Shown: positions 1 through 8,268 of the stretch, in pieces
Layout: each line of letters begins with the position of its first letter
How positions within the stretch are numbered: the first letter of the stretch is position 1
Assembly: GCA_016218915.1 (NCBI GenBank)
Contig: JACRCQ010000058.1
Location: 221,143-285,142, forward strand
Direction: 5' to 3'
Length of the DNA: 64,000 nucleotides
From: Deltaproteobacteria bacterium
Lineage (GTDB): Bacteria > Myxococcota_A > Polyangia > Polyangiales > Polyangiaceae
The notes under the pieces: generated by a model
Seen by the model: the letters and a program-made list of their open reading frames with translations, nothing else
Told to the model about the DNA's origin: nothing
Database searches by the model: none
Translations under genes and position numbers: made by a program

Positions 1-1104
1 GAGTGGGGCGGCGAAACGATCTTCGTGGACGTGTCCGCCAAGACGCGCCAGGGCGTCGACCAGCTTCTGGAGATGATCCTGCTGCAGGCCGAAGTCATGG
101 ATCTGAAGGCAGGCTCGGCCCGCCCGGCGGTTGGCCATGTGCTCGAAGCGCTGCTCGATCGCGGCCGCGGTCCGGTGGCGCGTGTGCTGGTGACCGACGG
201 GACGCTGCACACAGGGGACATCCTTCTGGCCGGCGCAGCGTACGGCAAGGTTCGCGCGATGACCGATGATCGCGGACGCATGGTGGCGGAGGCGGGGCCG
301 GCGACACCGGTGGAGATCCTCGGTCTGTCCGAGGTGCCGAACGCCGGCGATCCTGCGCACGTGGTCAAGGACCCGAAGAAGGCCCAGGAGATCGCGCTGA
401 GCCGCAAATCCCGGGTTTCCAAGAGCCTGATTCCGGCCAGTGCGAAGGTCACGCTCGAAGAGCTGGCCAAGCGCATGGCGGAGTCCGAGCACCTCGAGCT
501 GCGGCTGATCATCAAGGCCGACGTGCAGGGCTCGGTGGAAGCGCTGGCCGAGGCGCTGGCGCAGCTGAGCACCGAGAAGGTCAAGGTCGCGATCATCCAC
601 GCCGCGGTCGGTGGCATCACCGAGGGCGACGTCAACCTCGCCGTGGCGTCCAAGGCGATCATCGTCGGCTTCAACGTGCGAACCGCGGGCAAGGCCGGAT
701 CGGTCGCAGAGACCGAGTCGATCGAGATTCGCACGTACACGGTGATCTACGACGCAGTGGACGAGATCAAGAAGGCGATGCTCGGCATGCTCGGCCCGAC
801 CAAGGTCGAGAAGAACCTGGGCCATGCAGAGGTTCGTCAGACGTTCCACATCGCGAAGATCGGCACAGTGGCCGGCGTCATGGTGCAGGACGGAATCATC
901 CGTCGTAACGCCAAGGTCCGTCTGGTTCGCGACGCGGTCCAGGTGTGGGAGGGCAAGTTCGCCACCGTCAAACGCTTCAAGGAAGACGCTCGCGAGGTCG
1001 AGAAGGGCTTCGAGTGCGGCGTGTCGTTCGACGGGTTCAGTGACATCAAGGTGGGCGACATCGTGGAGTGCTACGAGGTCGAGGAAGTGGCTGCGACCCT
1101 GTAG
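1..1104 (+). CDS. infB: Translation initiation factor IF-2, C-terminal part (5' truncated by window edge)
   Basis: The reading frame is open from base 1 to the TAG at 1102-1104 and gives the last 367 residues of IF-2. It begins at the end of the GTPase domain (VDVSAK, the G5 SAK motif). A beta-barrel domain follows (GHVLEALLDRGRGPVARVLVTDG), then domain III (IKADVQGSVEALAEAL) and the C-terminal barrel that binds fMet-tRNA, ending in VEEVAATL. IF-2 is a cytoplasmic GTPase that places initiator tRNA on the 30S subunit and promotes subunit joining. The DUF503 gene and rbfA follow on the same strand, the usual bacterial nusA-infB-rbfA arrangement. The start codon and G1-G4 motifs lie outside the window. 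Confidence 0.97.
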   Translation, partial: EWGGETIFVDVSAKTRQGVDQLLEMILLQAEVMDLKAGSARPAVGHVLEALLDRGRGPVARVLVTDGTLHTGDILLAGAAYGKVRAMTDDRGRMVAEAGPATPVEILGLSEVPNAGDPAHVVKDPKKAQEIALSRKSRVSKSLIPASAKVTLEELAKRMAESEHLELRLIIKADVQGSVEALAEALAQLSTEKVKVAIIHAAVGGITEGDVNLAVASKAIIVGFNVRTAGKAGSVAETESIEIRTYTVIYDAVDEIKKAMLGMLGPTKVEKNLGHAEVRQTFHIAKIGTVAGVMVQDGIIRRNAKVRLVRDAVQVWEGKFATVKRFKEDAREVEKGFECGVSFDGFSDIKVGDIVECYEVEEVAATL

Positions 1105-1160
1105 CAAGGTCATCCCGCGGCGCCGGGTTGCCGTCGGCGCCTCGACCAAGAAGAAGAATC

Positions 1161-1526
1161 ATGTTCGTCGGTGTACAGCGGCTGGTGCTCCAAATCCCTG
1201 GCGCACGAAGCCTCAAGGACCGCCGCCAGGTCGTTCGATCCTTCAAGGATCGGCTCCAGGCGCGCATGCACGTATCGGTGGCCGAGGTCGGGGACCTCGA
1301 GCATCCGCAGCACGCCACGATCGCGGTGGCCGTCGTGAGCAACGAGGCGGCGGTGTGCGACGAGATGATGGCCAAAGCTGCCAGCATGGCTGGGAGCCTG
1401 CCTGACGCTGTCCTGGCAGATCGTGCGACCGAGGTCGTGCCGTTCGGATTCGGCGGAAGGGGCATCCGTGGCGGAATTGAGCAGCTTGGCGCCTACGAGC
1501 CGCTCGATGAAGGCGATGCGGACTGA
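1161..1526 (+). CDS. DUF503 family protein (YlxP-like)
   Basis: A 121-residue protein starting MFVGVQRLVLQIPGARSLKD. The motif ARSLKDRRQVVRSFKDRL and the later VAEVG stretch are typical of the DUF503/YlxP family, small cytoplasmic proteins found between infB and rbfA in many bacteria. Family members are suspected to act in ribosome biogenesis, but I know of no firmly established activity. The ATG at 1161 is preferred over upstream in-frame starts because family homology begins there. It lies 56 bases after infB and 15 before rbfA, so it is probably cotranscribed. Confidence 0.88.
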   Translation: MFVGVQRLVLQIPGARSLKDRRQVVRSFKDRLQARMHVSVAEVGDLEHPQHATIAVAVVSNEAAVCDEMMAKAASMAGSLPDAVLADRATEVVPFGFGGRGIRGGIEQLGAYEPLDEGDAD

Positions 1527-1541
1527 AGCAAGGAGCGGAAC

Positions 1542-1913
1542 GTGGTCGGAGAAGTGAAGCGTTCGGTTCGGGTCGCAGAGCGCGTGCGCCAGGAGATTGC
1601 GACCGTGCTGGATCGCGACGTCGAGGATCCTCGGTTGCGTCGCGTGGTGATCACGCGCGTGGAGGTCAGCGACGATCTGCAGCACGCACGGGTTCTGGTT
1701 CGCTTGAGCCATGACGACAGCCCCGAGCAACGCAAGAATGCGCTTCGAGGTCTCAAGGGCGCATCAGCCATGCTGCGCCGCAAGCTGGGCGCCAAGCTGG
1801 AGTTGCGTCGCACTCCGGAGCTGAAGTTCGTGTTCGACGACGGGCAGGATGCGCAGACGCGCGTGGAAGCGTTGTTGGCGGAGATCGCGAGCGGCAAGAC
1901 GCGTCAGGATTGA
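1542..1913 (+). CDS. rbfA: Ribosome-binding factor A
   Basis: A 123-residue protein of normal RbfA length with a single KH-like domain. The start VKRSVRVAERVRQEIATVLDRDVEDPRL is characteristic, followed by VVITRVEVSDDLQHARVLVRL and a C-terminal segment with LELRRTPELKFVFDD. RbfA binds the 30S subunit during late 16S rRNA maturation. The GTG at 1542 is preceded by an AAGGAGCGG ribosome-binding site at about 1529. The commonly following truB/rpsO/pnp genes are absent; a response regulator comes next after 287 bases. Confidence 0.96.
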   Translation: MVGEVKRSVRVAERVRQEIATVLDRDVEDPRLRRVVITRVEVSDDLQHARVLVRLSHDDSPEQRKNALRGLKGASAMLRRKLGAKLELRRTPELKFVFDDGQDAQTRVEALLAEIASGKTRQD

Positions 1914-2200
1914 GCGTCGCGAGCGTGCGCGCGGTGGAGCGACTCCGCGGCGTGGAGAGGATGGGCAGCGCCGGGCCGAGCCTGGCCGCTGGGCTTGACA
2001 TGTGCACTCGTAGGCGAGAGAGTCCAACGCCACATCGGGCGGTGGGATTCGTGTCGGGACATAACCGCTTTGGATGGGGTGCGGACCGCTTGCCGTATTG
2101 ACGACCCTCGCTGTGGACCGCACAGATATCTTGGAAATACGCTAGACTCGCCGCAGCCGCTGCCACTGGCGGCAGGGAATGGCAAGCAGGTGAGGGGACG

Positions 2201-3253
2201 ATGAGCGCACCGACCGAAGAGTTGCTTCAGTCCAAGATTCTGGTGATCGACGACGAAGTCGCGAGCGTCGAGCTGATCTCCCGCGTGCTGCGTCGCGCCG
2301 GCCACACGGAGGTGAAGGGTTCCACCCATCCTGAGCAAGCAACGCTGCTGTTCCGCGAGTTCCGACCGGACCTGGTGCTGCTGGATCTCTCCATGCCGAA
2401 GATGGACGGCTTTGCCGTGATGGCAGAGCTCATCCCGTACATGGAGGAGGTCGGGTTTCCTCCCATTCTGGTGCTCACTGGCAACACCGAGGAGGAGACC
2501 AAGAAGCGGTGCCTGGCGTCCGGCGCGAGCGACTACCTGCAGAAGCCCTTTGATGCCACGGAGATCAAGCTCCGCGTGCGCAATCTTCTGGAGGCACATC
2601 TGCTTTACCGTACGGTGCGATCGCAGAAGGATGATCTGGAGCGGCGCGTGCTCGATCGAACGATGGAGCTGCGTCAGGCACAGCTCGAGATTCTGGAGCG
2701 GCTGGCGCAGGCTGCTGAATTCCGCGACGACGACACTGGGGAGCACACGCACCGCGTTGGGGCCATGGCACGCGGGATCGGGGCTGAGCTGGGCATGTCG
2801 ATGGCCGAGGTGGAGCTGCTCGAGCGCGCATCGACCCTGCACGATGTCGGAAAGATCGCGATCCCAGATGCGATCCTCTTGAAGCCGGGCAAGCTGACGG
2901 CCGAGGAGTTCGACGAGATCAAGACCCACACCACCAAGGGGGCCAAGCTGCTCGCGGGGAGCCAGTTCCAGCTTCTGCAACGTGCCGAGGAGATTGCGCA
3001 CTTTCACCACGAGAACTGGGACGGCACCGGATACCCGACGGGCTTGAAGGGCGACGCCATCCCGATCGCGGCGAGGATCACCGCCGTGGCAGACGTGTTC
3101 GATGCACTCACGCACGATCGTCCCTACAAGAAGGCGTGGTCCCGACAGGATGCGGTGGCAGAAATCCACAAGCTGTCCGGGCGCAAGTTCGATCCGGCTG
3201 TGGTGAGCGCCTTCAGCCGGTGGCTTGCGAACACCAGCGGCGGAGCTCCATGA
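2201..3253 (+). CDS. Two-component response regulator with HD-GYP phosphodiesterase output (RpfG-like)
   Basis: A 350-residue protein. Residues 12-120 form a receiver domain: the acidic pair is in VIDDE, the phospho-acceptor is D62 in LLDLSMPKMDG and the conserved lysine is K115 in YLQKPF. A helical linker (about 128-165) leads to an HD-GYP domain with H214-D215 (LHDVGKIAIPD) and the full signature HHENWDGTGYP at 269-279. Intact HD-GYP domains hydrolyse cyclic di-GMP, so degradation controlled by phosphorylation is expected. No histidine kinase is adjacent. The start at 2201 follows a GTGAGGGG ribosome-binding sequence. It is the first gene of a signalling block with two PilZ-kinases and a diguanylate cyclase. 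Confidence 0.94.
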   Translation: MSAPTEELLQSKILVIDDEVASVELISRVLRRAGHTEVKGSTHPEQATLLFREFRPDLVLLDLSMPKMDGFAVMAELIPYMEEVGFPPILVLTGNTEEETKKRCLASGASDYLQKPFDATEIKLRVRNLLEAHLLYRTVRSQKDDLERRVLDRTMELRQAQLEILERLAQAAEFRDDDTGEHTHRVGAMARGIGAELGMSMAEVELLERASTLHDVGKIAIPDAILLKPGKLTAEEFDEIKTHTTKGAKLLAGSQFQLLQRAEEIAHFHHENWDGTGYPTGLKGDAIPIAARITAVADVFDALTHDRPYKKAWSRQDAVAEIHKLSGRKFDPAVVSAFSRWLANTSGGAP

Positions 3254-3356
3254 AGGTACTCGGGCTTGAGCGGTCCCGCGAGGTGCAGGGAGTTGCCAGC
3301 GCCGGAACGACGCGGGCTTCGGGCGGACCCTGCGCGTGGCTGGAGGTCAGGCTGCC

Positions 3357-4646
3357 ATGACCGAGCTGGCCGTGGGCGCCCGGGTAGGCGGCCGCTATGA
3401 AGTCCGTCGAGAGATCGCGCGCGGTGGGATGTGCGTGGTGTACTGCGCGAGAGATCTGCCCACCGGTCGGGATGTAGCGCTGAAGGTGCTGCGAGAGGAG
3501 CTCGTGCAGGATCCGGATGCGGGACGACGGTTGCAGCGGGAGGCCAAAGCACTGCAGCTGTGCCGGGGCCCCAACGTCGTGGAGCTTCTCGCCACGGGCG
3601 TGCAGGACCGGGGCGCGCCGTACCTCGTCATGGAGATGCTCGAGGGGCGCACGCTCGAAGGGATCCTGGCGTCGCGCGGGACGCTGAGCATTGACGACAC
3701 GGTCCAGGTGGGCGCAGCCATGTGCTCAGCCCTTGCCCGCGTGCATGACCACAACGTCGTGCACCGCGACTTGAAGCCTGGAAACATCGTTCTGGTCGCT
3801 CGCGCCAAGGGCGAGTTCGAGCCATGTCTCATCGACTTTGGCATTTCCGCGCTCGTGGAGCCCGGGACATCACCGACGACGACGGCATTGGCGGACGCGA
3901 AGATCACCAGTGCAGGCGAGTTCTTCGGGACGCCCGAGTACGTTGCGCCCGAGGTCGTGCAACGCCCGGGTGTGATCGACCGCCGCAGCGATGTCTATTC
4001 ACTCGGGGTGACGCTGTACGAGTGCCTCACCGGTACGGTGCCCTACAGCGGGGGGTTCTGCGAGGTCGCGGTCAAGGTCCTGCTGGCGAGCGCCCCGCCC
4101 GACGCAGCGATGAAGCGGCCAGCGGTGGACCCTACCCTGTCCGCGGCCATCTCGCGTGCGATGGCTGCATCGGCGGACAAGCGCTACGGCTCTGCGCTCC
4201 AGATGCAGGAGGCGCTCGAATCGTGGATGAAGGCACGGGGAAACCTCGTGGCTTCGCTTCCGTCCACCGTGCCGCCAGCCCGTACCATTGTGTCCCTGGG
4301 GCCTGCCGCAGAGCCGGCCGGGGTCCAGCGCAGACGCTACCCGCGCGCGCCCTACGTGACGCCGGTGCGGATCGTGGCTGCGGGAGCGACTCCGGTTCGC
4401 GGCAGAACCGAAGACGTCTCCGAAGGAGGGCTGCTCGTGCTTGCGGAGAGCCAGTGCCCGAACAATGCGCGCGTGTGGGTCTACTTCACGTCTCCGATCA
4501 CGGGCAGCGCGGTCGGAGCGGAGGCGACCACGCGGTGGGTCCGAGATGCGCATGGAAAGGCGGCGGTCGGGCTCGAGTTCATGACCCTGGCGCATCCGGT
4601 GCGGCGCGAGATCGCTCAGTACGTGGAGCGCGAATCGGGTCGATAG
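3357..4646 (+). CDS. Ser/Thr protein kinase with C-terminal PilZ domain
   Basis: A 429-residue soluble protein with no membrane segment. The kinase domain (about 13-290) has an unusual glycine loop (IARGGMCVV), lysine K43 in VALKVL, HRDLKPGN at 137-144, DFG at 160-162 and APE at 197-199, so catalysis should be intact. The C-terminal domain (about 325-425) has the PilZ signature RRYPR (RxxxR, 326-330) and DVSEGG (DxSxxG, 353-358), which normally bind cyclic di-GMP. The inferred role is a kinase gated by the nucleotide. The ATG at 3357 is chosen because GGAGG lies about 10 bases upstream; a GTG at 3336 is possible. The close relative at 6792-8090 shares this architecture. Confidence 0.93.
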   Translation: MTELAVGARVGGRYEVRREIARGGMCVVYCARDLPTGRDVALKVLREELVQDPDAGRRLQREAKALQLCRGPNVVELLATGVQDRGAPYLVMEMLEGRTLEGILASRGTLSIDDTVQVGAAMCSALARVHDHNVVHRDLKPGNIVLVARAKGEFEPCLIDFGISALVEPGTSPTTTALADAKITSAGEFFGTPEYVAPEVVQRPGVIDRRSDVYSLGVTLYECLTGTVPYSGGFCEVAVKVLLASAPPDAAMKRPAVDPTLSAAISRAMAASADKRYGSALQMQEALESWMKARGNLVASLPSTVPPARTIVSLGPAAEPAGVQRRRYPRAPYVTPVRIVAAGATPVRGRTEDVSEGGLLVLAESQCPNNARVWVYFTSPITGSAVGAEATTRWVRDAHGKAAVGLEFMTLAHPVRREIAQYVERESGR

Positions 4647-4688
4647 ATCAGGAGCCGATCAGGTCGGGCGGCAGCGGCGCCGGGACCA

Positions 4689-5591
4689 TCAGCATGCGAT
4701 GACGCGGTTGCGACCCGCGGTCTTGGCTGCGTACAGGCGCGAGTCGGCGAGCTCCACGAGCCTCCTGCCAGTGCGATCACCACCACACTCGGAGAACAGG
4801 GCAACCCCTGCGCTCAGCGTCACCGGGATCGGCGTGGTCTCCCAGTGCACGGACAACGCGCCTACCCGGCTGCGGATGCGCTCTGCCATTGCGCTCGCGC
4901 CATCGATGTTGATCCCGCGGGCCATGACCACGAATTCTTCGCCACCGTAGCGGGCAACCAGGTCCTCGGCACGCACCGAGCGTGCGATGGCGCCGGCCAC
5001 CTCTCGCAATACCTGGTCTCCCGCCGGATGGCCGAGCCTGTCGTTGATCCGCTTGAAATGGTCGATGTCGAGCATGGCGAGGGCCACCTCGGTGTGGTGT
5101 CGCATCGCATACGCGAGCTCAGCCGCAATCCGCTCCTCGAAGTGCCCGCGATTGAAGACCCCGGTCAGCGCATCGCGCACCGCGGACCTGTACAGCTCCC
5201 GCGCGAGCCGCTCCTCCTGCTCGTCTGCAAGTGCAAAGCGCATCACGCTCGAAGGGCCGAAGTTCACCCGATCCCCATGGTGCAGCTCCGCCGTGGTGAC
5301 GCGCTGGCCGTTGACGAAGACCCCATTGCGGGAGTTCAAGTCGCTCAGAATGCACTGCCGCCCGTTGGCGACGACCTTGGCGTGCACCCGGCTGACCCCA
5401 GGCTCGTCGATACGCAATTGGCATTGCATGGCGCGTCCGACGAGCACCTCACCCGAGAGCGAGAAGACCCGCCCCGCTTCGTGACCGTTGATGGCGACGA
5501 GCGAAGCGCGGTCCCTCAGACCCAGGTTGGGGGGAAGCTCCGTTTTCTGGGTGTCTCCTTCTTCGACGGTGAACTCTGCATGCTCGATCAT
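4689..5591 (-). CDS. FHA-GGDEF protein, predicted diguanylate cyclase
   Basis: A 300-residue cytoplasmic protein. Residues 30-125 are an FHA domain: G52-R53, SRVH at 67-70 and NSRNG at 86-90 are the phosphothreonine-binding residues. Residues 130-300 are a GGDEF domain with an intact GGEEF at 216-220 and a full inhibitory site RAED at 207-210, exactly five residues before it. The protein should make c-di-GMP, be inhibited by product, and dock on a phosphothreonine partner. The neighbouring kinase-PilZ proteins are obvious candidate partners. The start is 12 bases after the stop of the upstream metalloprotease gene on the same strand, so the two are probably cotranscribed. Confidence 0.94.
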   Translation of the reverse strand: MIEHAEFTVEEGDTQKTELPPNLGLRDRASLVAINGHEAGRVFSLSGEVLVGRAMQCQLRIDEPGVSRVHAKVVANGRQCILSDLNSRNGVFVNGQRVTTAELHHGDRVNFGPSSVMRFALADEQEERLARELYRSAVRDALTGVFNRGHFEERIAAELAYAMRHHTEVALAMLDIDHFKRINDRLGHPAGDQVLREVAGAIARSVRAEDLVARYGGEEFVVMARGINIDGASAMAERIRSRVGALSVHWETTPIPVTLSAGVALFSECGGDRTGRRLVELADSRLYAAKTAGRNRVIAC

Positions 5592-5603
5592 GGCTCTGAG
5601 CCC

Positions 5604-6608
5604 CTATGCAGCTTTCGCGATCCTTCCAGCTTTGCGGGCGCGCCTGATGGCGAGCGCAGCAACCAACGCTCCAAGGAGCGCTGCTGCGCCGGCGGAGCTC
5701 TGCTGACCCGTGCTCATCGCACAAGAAGCACCGGGATCCTCGCCCTTGAATCCCTCGGCGTACAGCCCTTCGATGGCCTGCGTGTCCTGTGGGTGCAGCT
5801 GACGCTTGAGCGTGTCGCACACTGGTGTGTCGAAGTACATCGTCGTGTTCGTCTCGCTCCAGTCCTCGCCCAGCCCGAAGAAGTGCCCAGCCTCGTGCGT
5901 GGCGATGCTCGGCAGATCGTACTGCTCCTGGCAGGATACCTCTTCCTCCTGCTCGTCCGAATGCGATGCGACGCTGGCGAAGGGGTACTCCAGGTTGATG
6001 ATGATGTCCGATTCGAGGATCTCGCCCGTGGCGTCATCGACGTACGAACGGGTCAGGGCCAGGTCGTGCTTGTGACCCGGGATGTCGATTGGAGCGGCAA
6101 TCACGCGGTTGACTCCGTCGCGTTCGGCTTTGCCTTCGCTCGCGGCGTTCTCCAGCACCAGCGACGGCAGCTTGGCCCCTGCGCTGATCCAGGTGCCGAA
6201 AGCGCCGCGGACCGCATCCATGGCGCCCGGGCCCAGCGCTTCGATCGAGGGGTCGAGGGTCACGCGGACATCGCGCTGCTGCCATCGCTGCGCCTTGCCG
6301 GTGGAGGTGACCCGCGGAGTCGCGGCGCCGAGCACCGCCGTGGGCGCCGTGCGAGGCTGTTCATGGGCTGCGGCGCCGAGCATCAGCAGCGAAGCAGCAG
6401 CCATCAGCCTGGTGAACAGACGAGGCAGCAGGCGGGTCGTGCGCAAAGGCTTCTGCTCGCTTGCGGGCGCGGCCGGCGCCAAGCTCGGGCTCGACTCCGG
6501 ACGAAGCGTGACGGCGACCGGGCGCAGGCTCTCGCCCAGACAAGGCTGGCGGTCCTCGATCGTGCAGGTCGTGTTCGCGCAAGGGAGGAGGCTATCGAGG
6601 TAGTTCAT
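5604..6608 (-). CDS. Secreted zinc metalloprotease (matrixin-like) with MYXO-CTERM-like sorting tail
   Basis: A protein of about 334 residues with the zinc-protease motif HEAGHFFGLGED. It has the HExxHxxG core, but a third zinc ligand is not in the strict matrixin position (Glu-Asp where His or Asp is expected). A hydrophobic segment (RLMAAASLLMLGAAAHE) about 70 residues in looks like a late signal peptide, so the true start may be further downstream; GTG at 6650 is the longest alternative. The C-terminus has a Cys, a hydrophobic helix (AGAAALLGALVAALAI) and RRARK, the pattern of MYXO-CTERM tails recognised in myxobacteria. It is likely exported and surface-anchored. It lies directly upstream of the FHA-GGDEF gene. 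Confidence 0.78.
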   Translation of the reverse strand: MNYLDSLLPCANTTCTIEDRQPCLGESLRPVAVTLRPESSPSLAPAAPASEQKPLRTTRLLPRLFTRLMAAASLLMLGAAAHEQPRTAPTAVLGAATPRVTSTGKAQRWQQRDVRVTLDPSIEALGPGAMDAVRGAFGTWISAGAKLPSLVLENAASEGKAERDGVNRVIAAPIDIPGHKHDLALTRSYVDDATGEILESDIIINLEYPFASVASHSDEQEEEVSCQEQYDLPSIATHEAGHFFGLGEDWSETNTTMYFDTPVCDTLKRQLHPQDTQAIEGLYAEGFKGEDPGASCAMSTGQQSSAGAAALLGALVAALAIRRARKAGRIAKAA

Positions 6609-6791
6609 GGTCGTGGTGCCCACACCCGGCTTGTGCAGGGTTGGTGCCACGCCTCGGCACAGCGACGAGAAGGCTATTCACAGCGCTTTTTCAAGGCGGT
6701 GAAGGGGGTGATTGGCTAGTTCAGCATGCCCTGGCCGGGCGAGCGCCGAGTCGGCGTGCCGAAACGGCGTGCTCCAGCGACTCCGGTCGGG

Positions 6792-8090
6792 CTAGGCGCT
6801 GCCCGTCTTGCCCATGACCGCGGTGTACTCTGCGATCTCCTTTCGGAGGTCTTCGGGCAGTGCGTTGAACTCGAGGCCGGCAGCGGCCTTTCCGCGTGAC
6901 CCTTTGACCCAGCGGGTCGTGACCTGCACTTTGACGATCCTTCCGGACATCGGCATGGCGAACTTCAGCTCGGCAGGTTGGGTTCCTTCGCAAGCCCGAT
7001 CGATCAAAACGAGCATTCCGCCTTCGGAAATGTCCTCGCTGCGCCCGTCGTAGGTCACGCCAGCAGAGGTGACCATGCGGATCGGAGTGACGAAGGGCTG
7101 GCGCGCAAAGCGGCGCCGCTGCTTGAAATCGGGCGTTTGGGTGGCGGTGATCTGCTCACGAGACGCCGCATCGGCACGAGGCCGCAAGGAGGCCGGGGAA
7201 GGGCCGAGCAGGGAGGTGCAGGCGGCCTGGCCACCGAGGGCGGCCAAGGCACCCGCCAACGCTGCGACGTCCGGGAAGCGAGCCTCCCGGTCGCGGGCCA
7301 TGCCCCGCTGCAGCACTGCGTCGAGCTCCGCGCTCAGCTCTGGGCACTTGGCTCGAATGGACGGAATCGGGGCCGTTGTGACCTGCAGGATGACGTCGCC
7401 AAAGTCCCCTGGGTAGGGAACTGCGCCGGAGAGGCACTCGAAGACGAGCACGGCTAGCGCGTAGACGTCGCAGCGGTGATCGACCTCGTCGCTCATGAGG
7501 AACTGCTCAGGAGCCATGTACTCGGCGGTGCCGATGATCTCTCCGAGCTTGGTGATCTTCGGCTCGCCAGGGCGCGCGGCAGAGCCTGTGACAGCAGCGA
7601 TTCCGAAGTCGATGAGCTTGACCGTCTCGGCCCCGGTCGCATCGCGAACGATGAGGATGTTGGCCGGCTTGACGTCGCGATGAACGATGCCTCGGGCGTG
7701 GGCATGAGTGAGCGCGCGGCTGAGCTGGCGTGCGAGGCTCATGGTGTCGTCGAACGGAAGGCGCTGGCGTGCGGTGAGGAAGCCGGCGAGGGTGCGCCCT
7801 TCGAGCATTTCCATGACCAGGTACGGCGAGCCGGCCGGGTCCACTGCCGCGTGAAGAATCTCGACCACATTCGGGTGGCGGCACAGCTCCAGGAGCTTGG
7901 CCTCGCGCAGCAGACGTTGCTTCGAGCTCTCGCGTCCCACGTGCTGGTCGTTGAGAGCCTTGATGGCCACGACTCGTCCCGTGAAGACCTGCTCGGCCTC
8001 GAGGACCACGCACATGCCGCCGCGCGCGATCTCCCTGCGGAGATGGTAGCAACCATCGAGTGTGGTTCCGATTCTCGCTTCGGCTGTCAT
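6792..8090 (-). CDS. Ser/Thr protein kinase with C-terminal PilZ domain (second copy)
   Basis: A 432-residue paralogue of the kinase at 3357-4646. It has the same glycine-loop variant (IARGGMCVV), lysine K44 (VAIKAL), HRDVKPAN at 137-144, DFG at 161-163 and an APE segment (YMAPE). The C-terminal PilZ domain has RRFAR (RxxxR) and DISEGG (DxSxxG), so both proteins keep the c-di-GMP-binding signature. No transmembrane helix or sensor domain is visible, leaving PilZ as the only obvious input. The ATG at 8090 is chosen; a TTG at 8120 would add ten residues. Neither start has a clear ribosome-binding site. Confidence 0.92.
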   Translation of the reverse strand: MTAEARIGTTLDGCYHLRREIARGGMCVVLEAEQVFTGRVVAIKALNDQHVGRESSKQRLLREAKLLELCRHPNVVEILHAAVDPAGSPYLVMEMLEGRTLAGFLTARQRLPFDDTMSLARQLSRALTHAHARGIVHRDVKPANILIVRDATGAETVKLIDFGIAAVTGSAARPGEPKITKLGEIIGTAEYMAPEQFLMSDEVDHRCDVYALAVLVFECLSGAVPYPGDFGDVILQVTTAPIPSIRAKCPELSAELDAVLQRGMARDREARFPDVAALAGALAALGGQAACTSLLGPSPASLRPRADAASREQITATQTPDFKQRRRFARQPFVTPIRMVTSAGVTYDGRSEDISEGGMLVLIDRACEGTQPAELKFAMPMSGRIVKVQVTTRWVKGSRGKAAAGLEFNALPEDLRKEIAEYTAVMGKTGSA

Positions 8091-8268
8091 CTCCGCGACG
8101 CTAGCACTCGGAGGGGGCAAATGCTCGATCTAAGCCGCAACGCGCAGGCGTGCGCCGATGGGGCGACATCGGCGGTGCGCGGCTCCGGTGCGCAGCAGGC
8201 AGGTCGGGCGATACGACTGGCAATGCCGGGCAGTGGTTTTCCAAAGGCTGCCGGAGTAGGCTGGGTGC

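Noticed and set aside
1914..2200. TTGACA at 1995 as a promoter of the HD-GYP gene
   Set aside because: No acceptable -10 box lies 16-18 bases downstream.
4845..6719. Long forward-strand reading frame opposite the cyclase and protease genes
   Set aside because: It is a shadow of high-GC codon use on the other strand; the reverse-strand genes have clear domains.
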